A stretch of DNA of 59,866 nucleotides from contig JAFLTC010000001.1 in NCBI GenBank assembly GCA_022510615.1, forward strand, positions 1-59,866. The letters are read 5' to 3'. The notes under the pieces were generated by a model. That model did no database searches. It was not told the DNA's origin and saw nothing but the letters and a program-made list of their open reading frames with translations. The position numbers and the translations under genes are program-made. Numbering within the stretch: the stretch's first letter is position 1; each line of letters opens with the position of its first letter. This document shows, one piece after another, positions 33,341-41,564 of the stretch. Source of the DNA: Lachnospiraceae bacterium. Lineage in GTDB: Bacteria > Bacillota > Clostridia > Lachnospirales > Lachnospiraceae.

Positions 33341-35776
33341 TTATTTCACACCTGCCAGGCTGCTTTTACCGCTCAGCTTTAAGGTGTTACTCTCTTTATA
33401 AGGGCGGACCATCAGATAAATCAGTCCTACTATCAATAGCAGGGCAATGACCGTCCATACACTGAATACTCCGGTAACCAAAAGTCCTATCCGGTAAATA
33501 ATCAGGGCGATTACATAGGCAAATATACACTGATAGGCAATGGCAAAGGCGGTCCATTTACCGTTGTTCATCTCACGCCGGATAGCACCGATTGCCGCAA
33601 AGCAAGGGGCACATAGCAGGTTAAATGTCAGGAATGCATAACCGGCAATTGGTATCATACCCTCGAAATCCAGTACTCCGAATACACCCACAACTTCTTC
33701 CTTTGCCACAAGTCCCATAACGGTAGCAATGGTAGCCTTGATGTTACCAAAGCCAAGAGGGGTAAAGATCCACTGGATGGCACTGCCGATGTAACCCAGA
33801 ATACTGTTTTCCAATTCCATATCCGGATTGAAACCAAAGGAACCGTTTTCCACACCAAAGACAGAACCTGCCCAGATAACAATGGAGGAGAGCAGGATAA
33901 TCGTTCCGGCTTTCTTGATGAAAGACCAGCCACGCTCCCACATGCTTCGGAGCACAGCACCCACTGTCGGCAAATGATATGCCGGAAGTTCCATTACGAA
34001 TGGCGCCGGCTCTCCGGAAAACATCTTTGTCTTTTTTAATATAACACCGGAAATAACGATTGCTGCGATACCAAGGAAATAAGTACTTGGTGCCACCCAG
34101 CCGGCGCCTCCGAACAGAGCACTGGTAAGCAGGGCAATAATCGGCAGCTTGGCACCACACGGAATGAAGGTGGTGGTCATAATGGTCATTTTACGGTCTC
34201 TGTCATTTTCAATGGTCCGGGAAGCCATAACTCCCGGAACACCACATCCTGTACCAATCAGCATTGGAATAAAAGATTTTCCGGAAAGACCAAAGCGGCG
34301 GAAAATACGGTCCATAATAAAGGCAACACGCGCCATATATCCACAGCCTTCTAAAAAGGCAAGGAAAATGAACAGCACAAGCATCTGCGGGACAAATCCG
34401 AGAACGGCTCCCACACCACCGATAATACCGTCAATAATTAGACCATTCAGCCACTCTGCACAACCAATGGCTTCCAGACCACTGCTGACTAAATCCGGAA
34501 TACTCGGTACCCAGATACCATAATCAGACGGATCCGGCTGCCCGTCCCACTCGCCTTCTTCATCCAGAGGAAGAAGGGCATCTAAATCATAACCTCTTTC
34601 GGCAAAATCCTCACCGTAAGAGCCATAAGCCTCTTCAAAAGCACCAAAATCCTTGTCATTATAGGCTTCCCGAACCTCATCGGCGCCAATGACGTTGCCA
34701 TCCTTTGCCGCCGCATCTACAACGGCTTTGATATTACCATCGCTGAAAATCGTGTTGTCTGCCCAGTCATCGGTTGCTTCCTCATAATCATCTCTGCCGA
34801 TACCCACAAGGTACCAGCCGTCACCAAATAAGCCGTCGTTGGTCCAGTCTGTCGCATATGTACCGATTGTTGTTACGGATACATAATATACAATAAACAT
34901 AATAACCGCAAAGATTGGCAGGGCAAGGAAACGATTCGTAACAATCCGATCAATTTTATCCGAGCGTGTCATTTTATTTTTCTTATTCTTTGTACAACAT
35001 TCGTCGATAATAGAGGAAATATATACATAACGCTCATTGGTAATAATACTCTCTGTATCATCATCAAAGGTTTTTTCCAGATTCTCAATTTCTTCCGTTA
35101 TATCCGGGACCGTTTGCATCTGCTCTACGATTTTATCATCCCGCTCTAACAGCTTAATGGCAAAAAACCTCTTCTGCTCTTCCTTTACATCCTCTCCCAG
35201 TCTTTCTTCTACCGCATGGATGGCAAGTTCCACTTCCCCGGTAAATTCATGGACCGGTGCCTCCTTTTCTCTTGAAGCGGCAGCAATGGCTTTCATCGCC
35301 GCCTTTTGTATTCCCGTTCCTTTCAGGGCAGAGATTTCAACCGCTTCGCAGCCAAGCTCCTTACTCAGTTTGTCAATATGTATTTTGTCACCGTTTTTTT
35401 CCACGACATCCATCATATTGACCGCCATAACAACCGGGATACCCAGTTCCATAAGCTGGGTGGAAAGGTACAGGTTTCGTTCAATATTTGTACCGTCTAC
35501 AATATTCAGAATGACATCCGGTTTTTCGTTAATCAGATAATTTCTGGCAACAACCTCCTCCAATGTATAAGGAGAGAGGGAATAAATACCCGGCAGGTCG
35601 GTAATTACCACATCATCCTGTTCTTTCACGCCATAGGTTTTCTTGAGTTTTCCTTCTTTCTTTTCCACCGTAACGCCCGGCCAGTTTCCCACAAATTGGT
35701 TTGCACCGGTCAAAGCGTTAAACAACGTTGTTTTACCGCAGTTTGGATTTCCTGCGAGTGCAATTTTAATTGACAT
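33341..35776 (-). CDS. feoB: Ferrous iron transporter FeoB
   Basis: 811 residues. The N-terminal G domain has G1 GNPNCGKTT, G2 region GNWPGVTVEKKEG, G3 DLPG and G4 VNMMD, followed by a helical GDI-like domain (about 165-275). The membrane part carries the Gate motifs (GFVPQMLVLFIFLAFLEGCGYMARVAFIMDR, IGTGCGVPG and TFIPCGAKLPI) and ends with a second Gate region. An acidic insertion of roughly 100 residues after the first membrane helix is unusual. FeoB imports Fe2+ under anaerobic conditions. It lies downstream of two feoA genes and close to a DtxR-type palindrome. Confidence 0.96.
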   Translation of the reverse strand: MSIKIALAGNPNCGKTTLFNALTGANQFVGNWPGVTVEKKEGKLKKTYGVKEQDDVVITDLPGIYSLSPYTLEEVVARNYLINEKPDVILNIVDGTNIERNLYLSTQLMELGIPVVMAVNMMDVVEKNGDKIHIDKLSKELGCEAVEISALKGTGIQKAAMKAIAAASREKEAPVHEFTGEVELAIHAVEERLGEDVKEEQKRFFAIKLLERDDKIVEQMQTVPDITEEIENLEKTFDDDTESIITNERYVYISSIIDECCTKNKKNKMTRSDKIDRIVTNRFLALPIFAVIMFIVYYVSVTTIGTYATDWTNDGLFGDGWYLVGIGRDDYEEATDDWADNTIFSDGNIKAVVDAAAKDGNVIGADEVREAYNDKDFGAFEEAYGSYGEDFAERGYDLDALLPLDEEGEWDGQPDPSDYGIWVPSIPDLVSSGLEAIGCAEWLNGLIIDGIIGGVGAVLGFVPQMLVLFIFLAFLEGCGYMARVAFIMDRIFRRFGLSGKSFIPMLIGTGCGVPGVMASRTIENDRDRKMTIMTTTFIPCGAKLPIIALLTSALFGGAGWVAPSTYFLGIAAIVISGVILKKTKMFSGEPAPFVMELPAYHLPTVGAVLRSMWERGWSFIKKAGTIILLSSIVIWAGSVFGVENGSFGFNPDMELENSILGYIGSAIQWIFTPLGFGNIKATIATVMGLVAKEEVVGVFGVLDFEGMIPIAGYAFLTFNLLCAPCFAAIGAIRREMNNGKWTAFAIAYQCIFAYVIALIIYRIGLLVTGVFSVWTVIALLLIVGLIYLMVRPYKESNTLKLSGKSSLAGVK

Positions 35777-35848
35777 ATTTTCTTCCTCTCTTTTTGTCTA
35801 AAATAATGTTTGTCAACACTACCTGTAATTCGTCTTTACTTGCTTTAA

Positions 35849-35862
35849 TTAGTATTGACTAA
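35849..35862. promoter_or_regulatory. Half-conserved DtxR-type palindrome upstream of feoB
   Basis: TTAGTATTGACTAA, an inverted repeat TTAGT/ACTAA with a 4-base centre, between feoA and feoB. It resembles the core of the palindrome at 36374-36395. A TTGACA (minus strand, complement of 35811-35816) lies nearby but lacks a good -10. Confidence 0.45.
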
Positions 35863-35878
35863 CTCATAAGCAAAAAAA

Positions 35879-36100
35879 TTATTCCACTTCTATCATTTCC
35901 GCATCCACCTTACGCAGAGACAATTCATAACCGCGCACGGTAACTTCCACCGGATCACCTAAGGGTGCCACTTTCCGCACAAAAACTTCTACTCCTTTTG
36001 TGATTCCCATGTCCATAATACGTCTTTTTACCGGACCGGTTCCGGATAATTTCTTCACCCTGACGCTCTGTCCACAGGCTACTTCTCGTAACGTTTTCAT
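35879..36100 (-). CDS. feoA: FeoA-domain protein, second copy
   Basis: 73 residues, an SH3-like FeoA fold: GQSVRVKKLSGTGPVKRRIMDMGITKGVEVFVRKVAPLGDPVEVTVRGYELSLRK. The ATG at 36100 is preferred: GGAGG precedes it, and the first in-frame ATG at 36112 lies inside that site. FeoA is a small cytosolic partner of FeoB. It follows the other feoA by 15 bp. Confidence 0.92.
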   Translation of the reverse strand: MKTLREVACGQSVRVKKLSGTGPVKRRIMDMGITKGVEVFVRKVAPLGDPVEVTVRGYELSLRKVDAEMIEVE

Positions 36101-36115
36101 ACTTACCTCCATCTG

Positions 36116-36325
36116 CTAAATCATAATCTTACTGGCCATATCTCTGCCAATCGCCACCCGGGAATCTTTGACGTTTAATATTAAATTACCGCTTATTTCA
36201 GTAATAACTGTAACGAATCCCCCTGTTACAAATCCGAGATTTTCCAGAAACTTTCTGGTTTCCTCTTTTCCTCCAACCTTCTTAATCGTGTTGGGCTCTC
36301 CAATCTTAGCCATCGTCAACGGCAT
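36116..36325 (-). CDS. feoA: FeoA-domain protein, first copy
   Basis: 69 residues with the same SH3-like fold (EETRKFLENLGFVTGGFVTVITEISGNLILNVKDSRVAIGRDMASKIMI). It differs clearly from the second copy, so the pair is old. First gene of the feo transcript, behind an iron-box promoter at 36380-36408. Confidence 0.9.
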   Translation of the reverse strand: MPLTMAKIGEPNTIKKVGGKEETRKFLENLGFVTGGFVTVITEISGNLILNVKDSRVAIGRDMASKIMI

Positions 36326-36373
36326 ATCACATCATCCTTTCCCTCATAGTAATCAACAAGGATTTGCCCTTGT

Positions 36374-36395
36374 AGGGTTAGTATACGCTAACCCT
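36374..36395. promoter_or_regulatory. DtxR/IdeR-type operator over the feo promoter
   Basis: A perfect inverted repeat AGGGTTAG (36374-36381) / CTAACCCT (36388-36395) around TATACG. The TTAG...CTAA half-sites are like the iron boxes bound by DtxR-family repressors. It covers the -10 of the feo promoter on the minus strand. Confidence 0.7.
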
Positions 36396-36408
36396 CATTA
36401 GTTGTCAA
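36380..36408 (-). promoter_or_regulatory. Promoter of the feoA-feoA-feoB genes
   Basis: Minus strand TTGACA (36403-36408), 17-bp spacer, TATACT (36380-36385), both near consensus. Confidence 0.8.
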
Positions 36409-36431
36409 TAACTTTTTTAAATGTTTTATGT

Positions 36432-36460
36432 TTGCCTAATCTTTACTTTAGTGATATACT
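36432..36460 (+). promoter_or_regulatory. Promoter of the DtxR-like gene
   Basis: TTGCCT (36432-36437), 17-bp spacer, TATACT (36455-36460), 30 bp before the ATG. Confidence 0.6.
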
Positions 36461-36493
36461 GATTTTATACGATTCGCGGGAAAGGGGTCTGCT

Positions 36494-36865
36494 ATGAAAA
36501 CAAATGAGTCCGCAGAGAATTATCTGGAAACGATTCTTATATTAAGTAAAAAACTGCCAGTGGTACGCTCTGTTGATATTGCCACCGAGCTTGGATATAA
36601 AAAATCCAGTGTCAGTGTTGCCATGAAAAATTTAAGGGAAAAGGAGCAGATTACCGTTACGGATGCCGGTTTTATTTATCTGACCGATACCGGAAAGGAA
36701 ATTGCCGAAATGATTTATGAGCGCCACGGTATGCTGACCCGCTGTCTGGCTGCTCTCGGTGTATCGGAAGAGGTTGCCGAAGAGGATGCCTGTAAGATTG
36801 AACATGTTATTAGTAAAGAAAGTTTTGAAGCTATAAAAAAATATGCCCGTGACAAAAACATATAA
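36494..36865 (+). CDS. DtxR-family metal-dependent regulator, short form
   Basis: 123 residues. A winged-helix domain (ENYLETILILSKKLPVVRSVDIATELGYKKSSVSVAMKNLREK) is followed by the metal-binding dimerisation domain (LTDTGKEIAEMIYERHGMLTRCLAALG, EEDACKIEHVISKESFEAIKKY). The conserved ligands ERH and EEDACKIEH can be seen. The C-terminal SH3-like domain of DtxR is absent, as in MntR. It is divergent from feoA, with the palindrome at 36374 between, so it probably represses feo with Fe2+. Sensing Mn2+ is the alternative. Confidence 0.92.
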   Translation: MKTNESAENYLETILILSKKLPVVRSVDIATELGYKKSSVSVAMKNLREKEQITVTDAGFIYLTDTGKEIAEMIYERHGMLTRCLAALGVSEEVAEEDACKIEHVISKESFEAIKKYARDKNI

Positions 36866-36866
36866 C

Positions 36867-36913
36867 AAAAAAGCCGTATGCAGACGAAACAAATCGCTTG
36901 CAACGGCTTTTTT
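36867..36913. terminator. Bidirectional terminator between the DtxR gene and tRNA-Arg
   Basis: AAAAAAGCCGT (36867-36877) / ACGGCTTTTTT (36903-36913); it gives a U-run on both strands. Confidence 0.85.
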
Positions 36914-36915
36914 AG

Positions 36916-36989
36916 CGTGCGTGAGAAGATTCGAACTCCCGACACCTTGGTCCGTAGCCAAGTGCTCTATCCAGCTGAGCTACTGACAC
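36916..36989 (-). tRNA. tRNA-Arg (ACG) with mismatched acceptor stem
   Basis: 74 nt. Anticodon stem CTTGG/CCAAG around loop CTACGGA (anticodon ACG), T-loop TTCGAAT, and D-arm GCTC/GAGC are sound. The acceptor stem pairs GTGTCAG with CACGCAC: positions 5-68 (C-C) and 6-67 (A-A) do not pair and 4-69 is a wobble. No CCA is encoded. Third gene of the tRNA operon. Confidence 0.85.
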
Positions 36990-37013
36990 GTAGCAATGCT
37001 TTTGCATCACAAA

Positions 37014-37084
37014 AGCGGGTGATGGGAATCGAACCCACGTATCTAGCTTGGAAGGCTAGTGTTCTACCATTGAACTACACCCGC
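37014..37084 (-). tRNA. tRNA-Gly (TCC)
   Basis: 71 nt without CCA. Acceptor GCGGGTG/CACCCGC is perfect; anticodon loop CTTCCAA gives TCC; T-loop TTCGATT. Second gene of the tRNA operon. Confidence 0.95.
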
Positions 37085-37156
37085 ATAGGGTTTCACAATA
37101 TGAGAGGTACTATTTTTACCCTTATGGAAAATGACTGTCCGAAAACAGTCATTGAA

Positions 37157-37231
37157 TCGGGGTGACAGGATTCGAACCTGCGGCCTCTTGATCCCAAATC
37201 AAGCGCTCTAGCCAAGCTGAGCCACACCCCG
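37157..37231 (-). tRNA. tRNA-Pro (TGG)
   Basis: 75 nt without CCA. Acceptor CGGGGTG/CACCCCG; anticodon stem CTTGA/TCAAG with loop TTTGGGA (anticodon TGG); T-loop TTCGAAT. First gene of the tRNA operon. Confidence 0.95.
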
Positions 37232-37286
37232 CCACCGGCACTAAACTCAGCGAATTTAACCGCCGCTAAGCCGTGACGCAAAACTT

Positions 37287-37315
37287 ATTATATTATAGAA
37301 CCACATGATTGTCAA
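37287..37315 (-). promoter_or_regulatory. Promoter of the Pro-Gly-Arg tRNA operon
   Basis: Minus strand TTGACA (37310-37315), 17-bp spacer, TATAAT (37287-37292): full consensus. The -35 overlaps the hisC stop codon. Confidence 0.85.
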
Positions 37316-38376
37316 CAACTTTCGCACATAATCTCATCCAACGCCGCCAGCATTTTTTCCATTTGCTCCTTTGTCCCTATCGTAATCCGCAGATACTCTC
37401 TGATTCTCTCTGTCTGAAAGTGACGGACGAAAATCTTCCTTTTTCGCAATTCCTCAAAAAGAAACTGTCCAGACATCTCTCTATGACGGGCAAATAGGAA
37501 GTTTGTCTGGGAATTCAAAACGAAAAAGCCCCGTTTCTCCAGTTCCTTTTCCGTATAAGCTCTGGTATCTATAATTTTTCGCAAATTATTCTGAAAATAC
37601 TCCTCGTCCTCCAGAGAAGCTGCTCCGAGACAAATGGATTCCATCGTCATCGTATAGGAATTGATGGATTCCTTTACATCGGTCATCGCCTGAATCAACC
37701 GTTTATTTCCCATGGCAAAGCCAATTCGCATACCTGCCATGGAACGGGATTTGGAATAAGTCCGCACAATGAGCAGATTTTCAAAACGGTCAAGAAGCGG
37801 TAACACCGTTTCCCCGCCAAAATCCACGTATGCCTCATCAATAATGACAATCACATCCTGATTGGCAAGCAAAATTTTCTCTATCTCGGATATGCTCATA
37901 CCCAAAGAGGTAGGTGCATTGGGATTTGCAATTACAACACCACCATTTTCTCTTTCATAGTCCTTCGGGATAATACGGAAATTTTCATCTAACGGCGGAC
38001 ACTCATAAGGAATCCGATAAACCTCTGCCCACACCGGATAAAAGGAGTAGGTCACATCCGGAAACAGAATCGGTTTTTTTGAATTAAAAAAAGTCAAAAA
38101 AGCAAGGGAAAGTACATCATCGGAGCCTACCCCCACAAACACCTGACCTTTTTCCAAACCATAATACTCCTCTAACTTCTCCACCAGTTCACTGGCAGAC
38201 GGGTCCGGGTACAGGGAAAAACGGTCCACCTCCATCGTACGGTGTCTCTCATAAACCTTCGGCGAAGGCGGATAGGGGTTTTCATTGGTATTCAGCTTGA
38301 TAATATCGTTTTCCTGAGGCTGCTCCCCCGGCACATAGGGTGTCACTTTCCGTATATTATTTTCCCATTGGTTCAT
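37312..38376 (-). CDS. hisC: Histidinol-phosphate aminotransferase
   Basis: 354 residues, fold type I PLP enzyme: KLNTNENPYPPSPKV at the start, GVGSDDVLSLAFLTF, ANPNAPTSL, and the PLP lysine in RTYSKSRSMAGMRIGFAMGN. HisC converts imidazole-acetol phosphate to histidinol phosphate; related enzymes accept aromatic amino acids. The ATG at 38376 has GGAGG. It is not beside other his genes, so a second transaminase role is possible. It has its own promoter. Confidence 0.92.
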   Translation of the reverse strand: MNQWENNIRKVTPYVPGEQPQENDIIKLNTNENPYPPSPKVYERHRTMEVDRFSLYPDPSASELVEKLEEYYGLEKGQVFVGVGSDDVLSLAFLTFFNSKKPILFPDVTYSFYPVWAEVYRIPYECPPLDENFRIIPKDYERENGGVVIANPNAPTSLGMSISEIEKILLANQDVIVIIDEAYVDFGGETVLPLLDRFENLLIVRTYSKSRSMAGMRIGFAMGNKRLIQAMTDVKESINSYTMTMESICLGAASLEDEEYFQNNLRKIIDTRAYTEKELEKRGFFVLNSQTNFLFARHREMSGQFLFEELRKRKIFVRHFQTERIREYLRITIGTKEQMEKMLAALDEIMCESC

Positions 38377-38429
38377 AGTGTCCTCCATTCTGTAGTGTCA
38401 ATTCTTACCCTGCTTCGTATTCTTTTCTT

Positions 38430-38458
38430 ACTCTACTTGATTCTGTTTATTCTGTCAA
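38430..38458 (-). promoter_or_regulatory. Promoter of hisC
   Basis: Minus strand TTGACA (38453-38458), 17-bp spacer, TAGAGT (38430-38435), overlapping the end of the S8 peptidase gene. Confidence 0.6.
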
Positions 38459-40110
38459 TCCCTTGTTATACTGTCATAAGCGTTTACGGTGCCGTAGCCC
38501 CATTCTGTATTCGGATATGGCATCCCTCTGGGAACTGCCCCACGAATAAATAATTCCTTTACAGACAATCCGCTGATTCCGTAATAATTATATCGCTCCA
38601 TAAATAATGCGGCAATTCCCGCCGACAGGGCCGCGGCAACACTGGTTCCTGTCATCGTTCCGTAACGCCCCCTCGGGTATGGTCCTGTCACATTGACTCC
38701 CGGCGCCACAACCTCCGGCTTTACATTGCCAGACACAGTAAATCCCCTGCTTGCCTGTAGATACAAGGAACCTTCCCCCGCATCATAGGCAGAAACGGTA
38801 ATCAGATTATTTCCGTCCCCCGGATTGCAAATCGTAACATCCGGCTCCGGCGCCAAAAAAAACACCTCGGAGGATAAAAACTGGCGGATAGGAAGCCATA
38901 TATGGGCACCCGGATTTTCATTGGTAAAACTTACCCTTACCTTCCAGATACCCGTCTTGGGAGCAATAAATCGCAGCACTACCACCTGAGACCGCGTGCG
39001 TTCCTGTGCAAACCCAAAATAAATTTCCAATGTTGTATTTTCCGGATTAAATACCTTTCTTCGTCTGGTATTCGACACTGCCCTGATTCCGTTAAGGGCA
39101 TCGCCGCTTGGAGAAATCACATCCAACGTAAGGCTTCCCGGCGTCTGCCACCACAGTTGTGCCATGAAGCCATCCAAATTTCCCTCCACATCAATATTAA
39201 TAGTTTCTTCCCTTCTCGTAATGTAATGATGATGTCTGGCATTACCCTCATTGCCCGCACTGGAAATCATCGCTACCCCCTGTACTGTCGTATAGCGGTC
39301 CATAAAAGCAGACAGGTTGCTTTCGCCATCATGACTTCCCATATTCGTCCCCATTCCAATACAGATTACGACTGGCTTTCTTTCTTCATTTGCCACTCTC
39401 AGAATATGGGCAACACCTGCCATAATGTCATTTTCCTGATAGGCCGGTACCGATTCCGGTATGCCGTAATAGCTTCGGTAGCTTTTTTTCGCCTGCTTAC
39501 ACTTTACAATAACTAACTCCGCCGATGGTGCCACGCCGGAAAATTCTTCTATTCGGTTTCCCCGCCCTGCTGCCACACCGGCCAGAAATGTACCATGCCC
39601 TATCTCGTCCTGGGAAAGAATTGCCGAATGAGGATCTTCCTCCTTCAGTGCCTGATTGATTTCCGCCCGGGAATATATCCTGCCATAGGGAAACTGCTCC
39701 GATCCATCTCCTTCTACTACGGTCTGATCCCACAGTGACACGATTTTCGTCGTATTATCTTCCCGAACAAAGGCCTCATGGGTAAAGTCAATGCCGGTAT
39801 CCACAAAACCAATCAGAATCCCCTGTCCATATAAATCCAGATAGGGCTGCCGCCGTATTCGCAGTACACCGCTCTCCTCCAGTGCCTCCTCACTCATGAG
39901 ACCGTAGACATTGGGAATCGCTGAAAATCCGTATCTCTCAATATTGGCACTATTGATCTGCTGAATTTCCTGATAAATCACTCCCTGAATATTGTCATAT
40001 GCCATATAGCAGTCAGGGTTATAAACCCCCTTGACATATTCCTCCCCCCGGTAATTTCCTATAATATAATCTAACGCATTTTCTGAAAAAACAGCTTCCT
40101 TACAGGTCAC
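38455..40110 (-). CDS. S8 family (subtilisin-like) serine protease
   Basis: 551 residues from the GTG at 40110. The catalytic triad is intact: Asp in VDTGIDF (about 104), His in GHGTFLAG (about 172) and Ser in GTSVAAAL (about 490). A roughly 200-residue beta-rich insertion lies between the oxyanion Asn (AGNEG) and the Ser, as in the CspA/B/C germination proteases of Clostridia. No signal peptide is visible. The GTG is preferred because AGAGGG lies 7 bp before it, whereas a TTG start at 40137 would be inside the clpX terminator. Third in the htrA-clpX-S8 row. Confidence 0.85.
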   Translation of the reverse strand: MTCKEAVFSENALDYIIGNYRGEEYVKGVYNPDCYMAYDNIQGVIYQEIQQINSANIERYGFSAIPNVYGLMSEEALEESGVLRIRRQPYLDLYGQGILIGFVDTGIDFTHEAFVREDNTTKIVSLWDQTVVEGDGSEQFPYGRIYSRAEINQALKEEDPHSAILSQDEIGHGTFLAGVAAGRGNRIEEFSGVAPSAELVIVKCKQAKKSYRSYYGIPESVPAYQENDIMAGVAHILRVANEERKPVVICIGMGTNMGSHDGESNLSAFMDRYTTVQGVAMISSAGNEGNARHHHYITRREETINIDVEGNLDGFMAQLWWQTPGSLTLDVISPSGDALNGIRAVSNTRRRKVFNPENTTLEIYFGFAQERTRSQVVVLRFIAPKTGIWKVRVSFTNENPGAHIWLPIRQFLSSEVFFLAPEPDVTICNPGDGNNLITVSAYDAGEGSLYLQASRGFTVSGNVKPEVVAPGVNVTGPYPRGRYGTMTGTSVAAALSAGIAALFMERYNYYGISGLSVKELFIRGAVPRGMPYPNTEWGYGTVNAYDSITRD

Positions 40111-40114
40111 AAAA

Positions 40115-40153
40115 ATACCCTCTGCACTTTTTTTCAATATATGCAGAGGGTAT
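40115..40153 (-). terminator. Hairpin after clpX whose 3' arm carries the next RBS
   Basis: ATACCCTCTGCA / TGCAGAGGGTAT (40115-40126 with 40142-40153), 15-base loop, followed on the minus strand by TTTTTG. The 3' arm contains AGAGGG, the likely Shine-Dalgarno of the S8 protease. Confidence 0.75.
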
Positions 40154-40166
40154 TAAAATATTCAAA

Positions 40167-41546
40167 TCAGTTACTTCCACGCATAAGAATGGTAGGAGCC
40201 CCTTTTCCTTCAATATAGTCCTTTGTAATAATAACCTTTCCTATCATATCATCTTTCGGAATTTCGTACATTATGTCCATCATAAATTCCTCGATGATAG
40301 AGCGAAGGGCTCTCGCTCCCGTCTTTTTGGAAGCAGCCTTTTTTGCTACCGCTGCCAGCGCCTCCTTTTCAAATTCCAAATCTACTTCATCCATATGAAG
40401 AAGCTTCCGGTATTGTTTCACGATTGCATTTTTCGGCTCCGTCAGCACCCGGACCAATAATTCCTCATCCATTGCCTGTAGGGAAAATATAATCGGCAGA
40501 CGCCCGATAAATTCCGGTATCAGACCATATTCCCGTATATCTTCCGTTTCCACTCTGGCAAATATATCTTTGTCATGGTCATATTTATCCCGCAGTTCCG
40601 AGCCAAAGCCCATGGTTCCCTGACTGGTAAGACGTTTCTTGATAATATCTTCCAATCCCGGAAATGCTCCGCCACAGATAAAGAGAATGTGGCTGGTATT
40701 CACGGTTGTCATTGGTACCATGGCATTTTTATTCGTAGCCCCTACCGGAACCTCAATATCAGCTCCCTCTAACAGCTTTAACAGTGCCTGCTGCACCGAC
40801 TCGCCGCTGACATCCCGGTTATTGGTGTTCTGTTTTTTCGCAATCTTGTCGATTTCGTCAATGTAAACGATGCCCCGCTCCGCAAACTCTACATCATTAT
40901 CCGCATTGGCAAGCAGCTTGGAGATCACACTTTCCACATCATCTCCGATATACCCTGCTTCGGTCAGTGCCGTGGCATCCGTAATAGCTAGCGGGACCTG
41001 CAAAAGTCTTGCCATGGTTTTTACCATAAAAGTCTTTCCGCTTCCGGTAGGTCCTAGCAAAAGCATATTGGATTTTTCAATGTCAATATCGTCCTCTTCC
41101 TTTTCAGCCAGAACTCTTTTATAGTGATTGTATACACCGACTGACAGTATTTTTTTCGCCCGTTCCTGCCCCATAACATACTCATCCAGATTTCCCTTGA
41201 TGACATGAGGTGCCGGGAGACGGTTAATATCTAAAACCGGCTTTTCTTTCTTTTCTTTCTTTTTCGCCTTTACCGCATGGCGTTTTTGAAATTCACTGGG
41301 GGGCTCCATTCCCATATTACTTAGATTTATGATTTCCATTCCCGGAAATTGCGGCATTCCCTGCATGCCAATCTGGTCGAAGGTCTTTTGCATACAATCC
41401 GAACAAATCGTAATATTATTCGGTATCGTTATCATTTTTTCGACCTTGCTTTCCGGGCGATGGCACAGATAGCATATTTTTTCATATCCGTCCCGGTTTT
41501 CCTGGTTGTCATGGGTTTCCCCTGTAGTCTTTTTATCTTCGCTCAT
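40167..41546 (-). CDS. clpX: ClpX-type AAA+ unfoldase, divergent paralog
   Basis: 459 residues. An N-terminal zinc domain with two Cys pairs (CYLC and CSDC), Walker A GPTGSGKT, Walker B IVYIDEIDKI, sensor and arginine-finger region LIPEFIGRLPI, and C-terminal domain KKTGARALRSIIEEF identify ClpX. Two unfoldase signatures differ: the pore loop is GYIG instead of GYVG, and the RKH loop is replaced by ATNKNAMVPM. The ClpP-docking IGF reads MGF. tig and clpP are not adjacent. It may be a second ClpX with other substrates or a weak ClpP contact. The start has GGAGG and sits 18 bp after a hairpin. Confidence 0.88.
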   Translation of the reverse strand: MSEDKKTTGETHDNQENRDGYEKICYLCHRPESKVEKMITIPNNITICSDCMQKTFDQIGMQGMPQFPGMEIINLSNMGMEPPSEFQKRHAVKAKKKEKKEKPVLDINRLPAPHVIKGNLDEYVMGQERAKKILSVGVYNHYKRVLAEKEEDDIDIEKSNMLLLGPTGSGKTFMVKTMARLLQVPLAITDATALTEAGYIGDDVESVISKLLANADNDVEFAERGIVYIDEIDKIAKKQNTNNRDVSGESVQQALLKLLEGADIEVPVGATNKNAMVPMTTVNTSHILFICGGAFPGLEDIIKKRLTSQGTMGFGSELRDKYDHDKDIFARVETEDIREYGLIPEFIGRLPIIFSLQAMDEELLVRVLTEPKNAIVKQYRKLLHMDEVDLEFEKEALAAVAKKAASKKTGARALRSIIEEFMMDIMYEIPKDDMIGKVIITKDYIEGKGAPTILMRGSN

Positions 41547-41564
41547 AACTTCCTCCATATTATG

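Noticed and set aside
40111-40137. TTG start for the S8 protease
   Set aside because: It would lie in the loop of the clpX terminator hairpin with no RBS; the GTG at 40110 has AGAGGG at the right distance.
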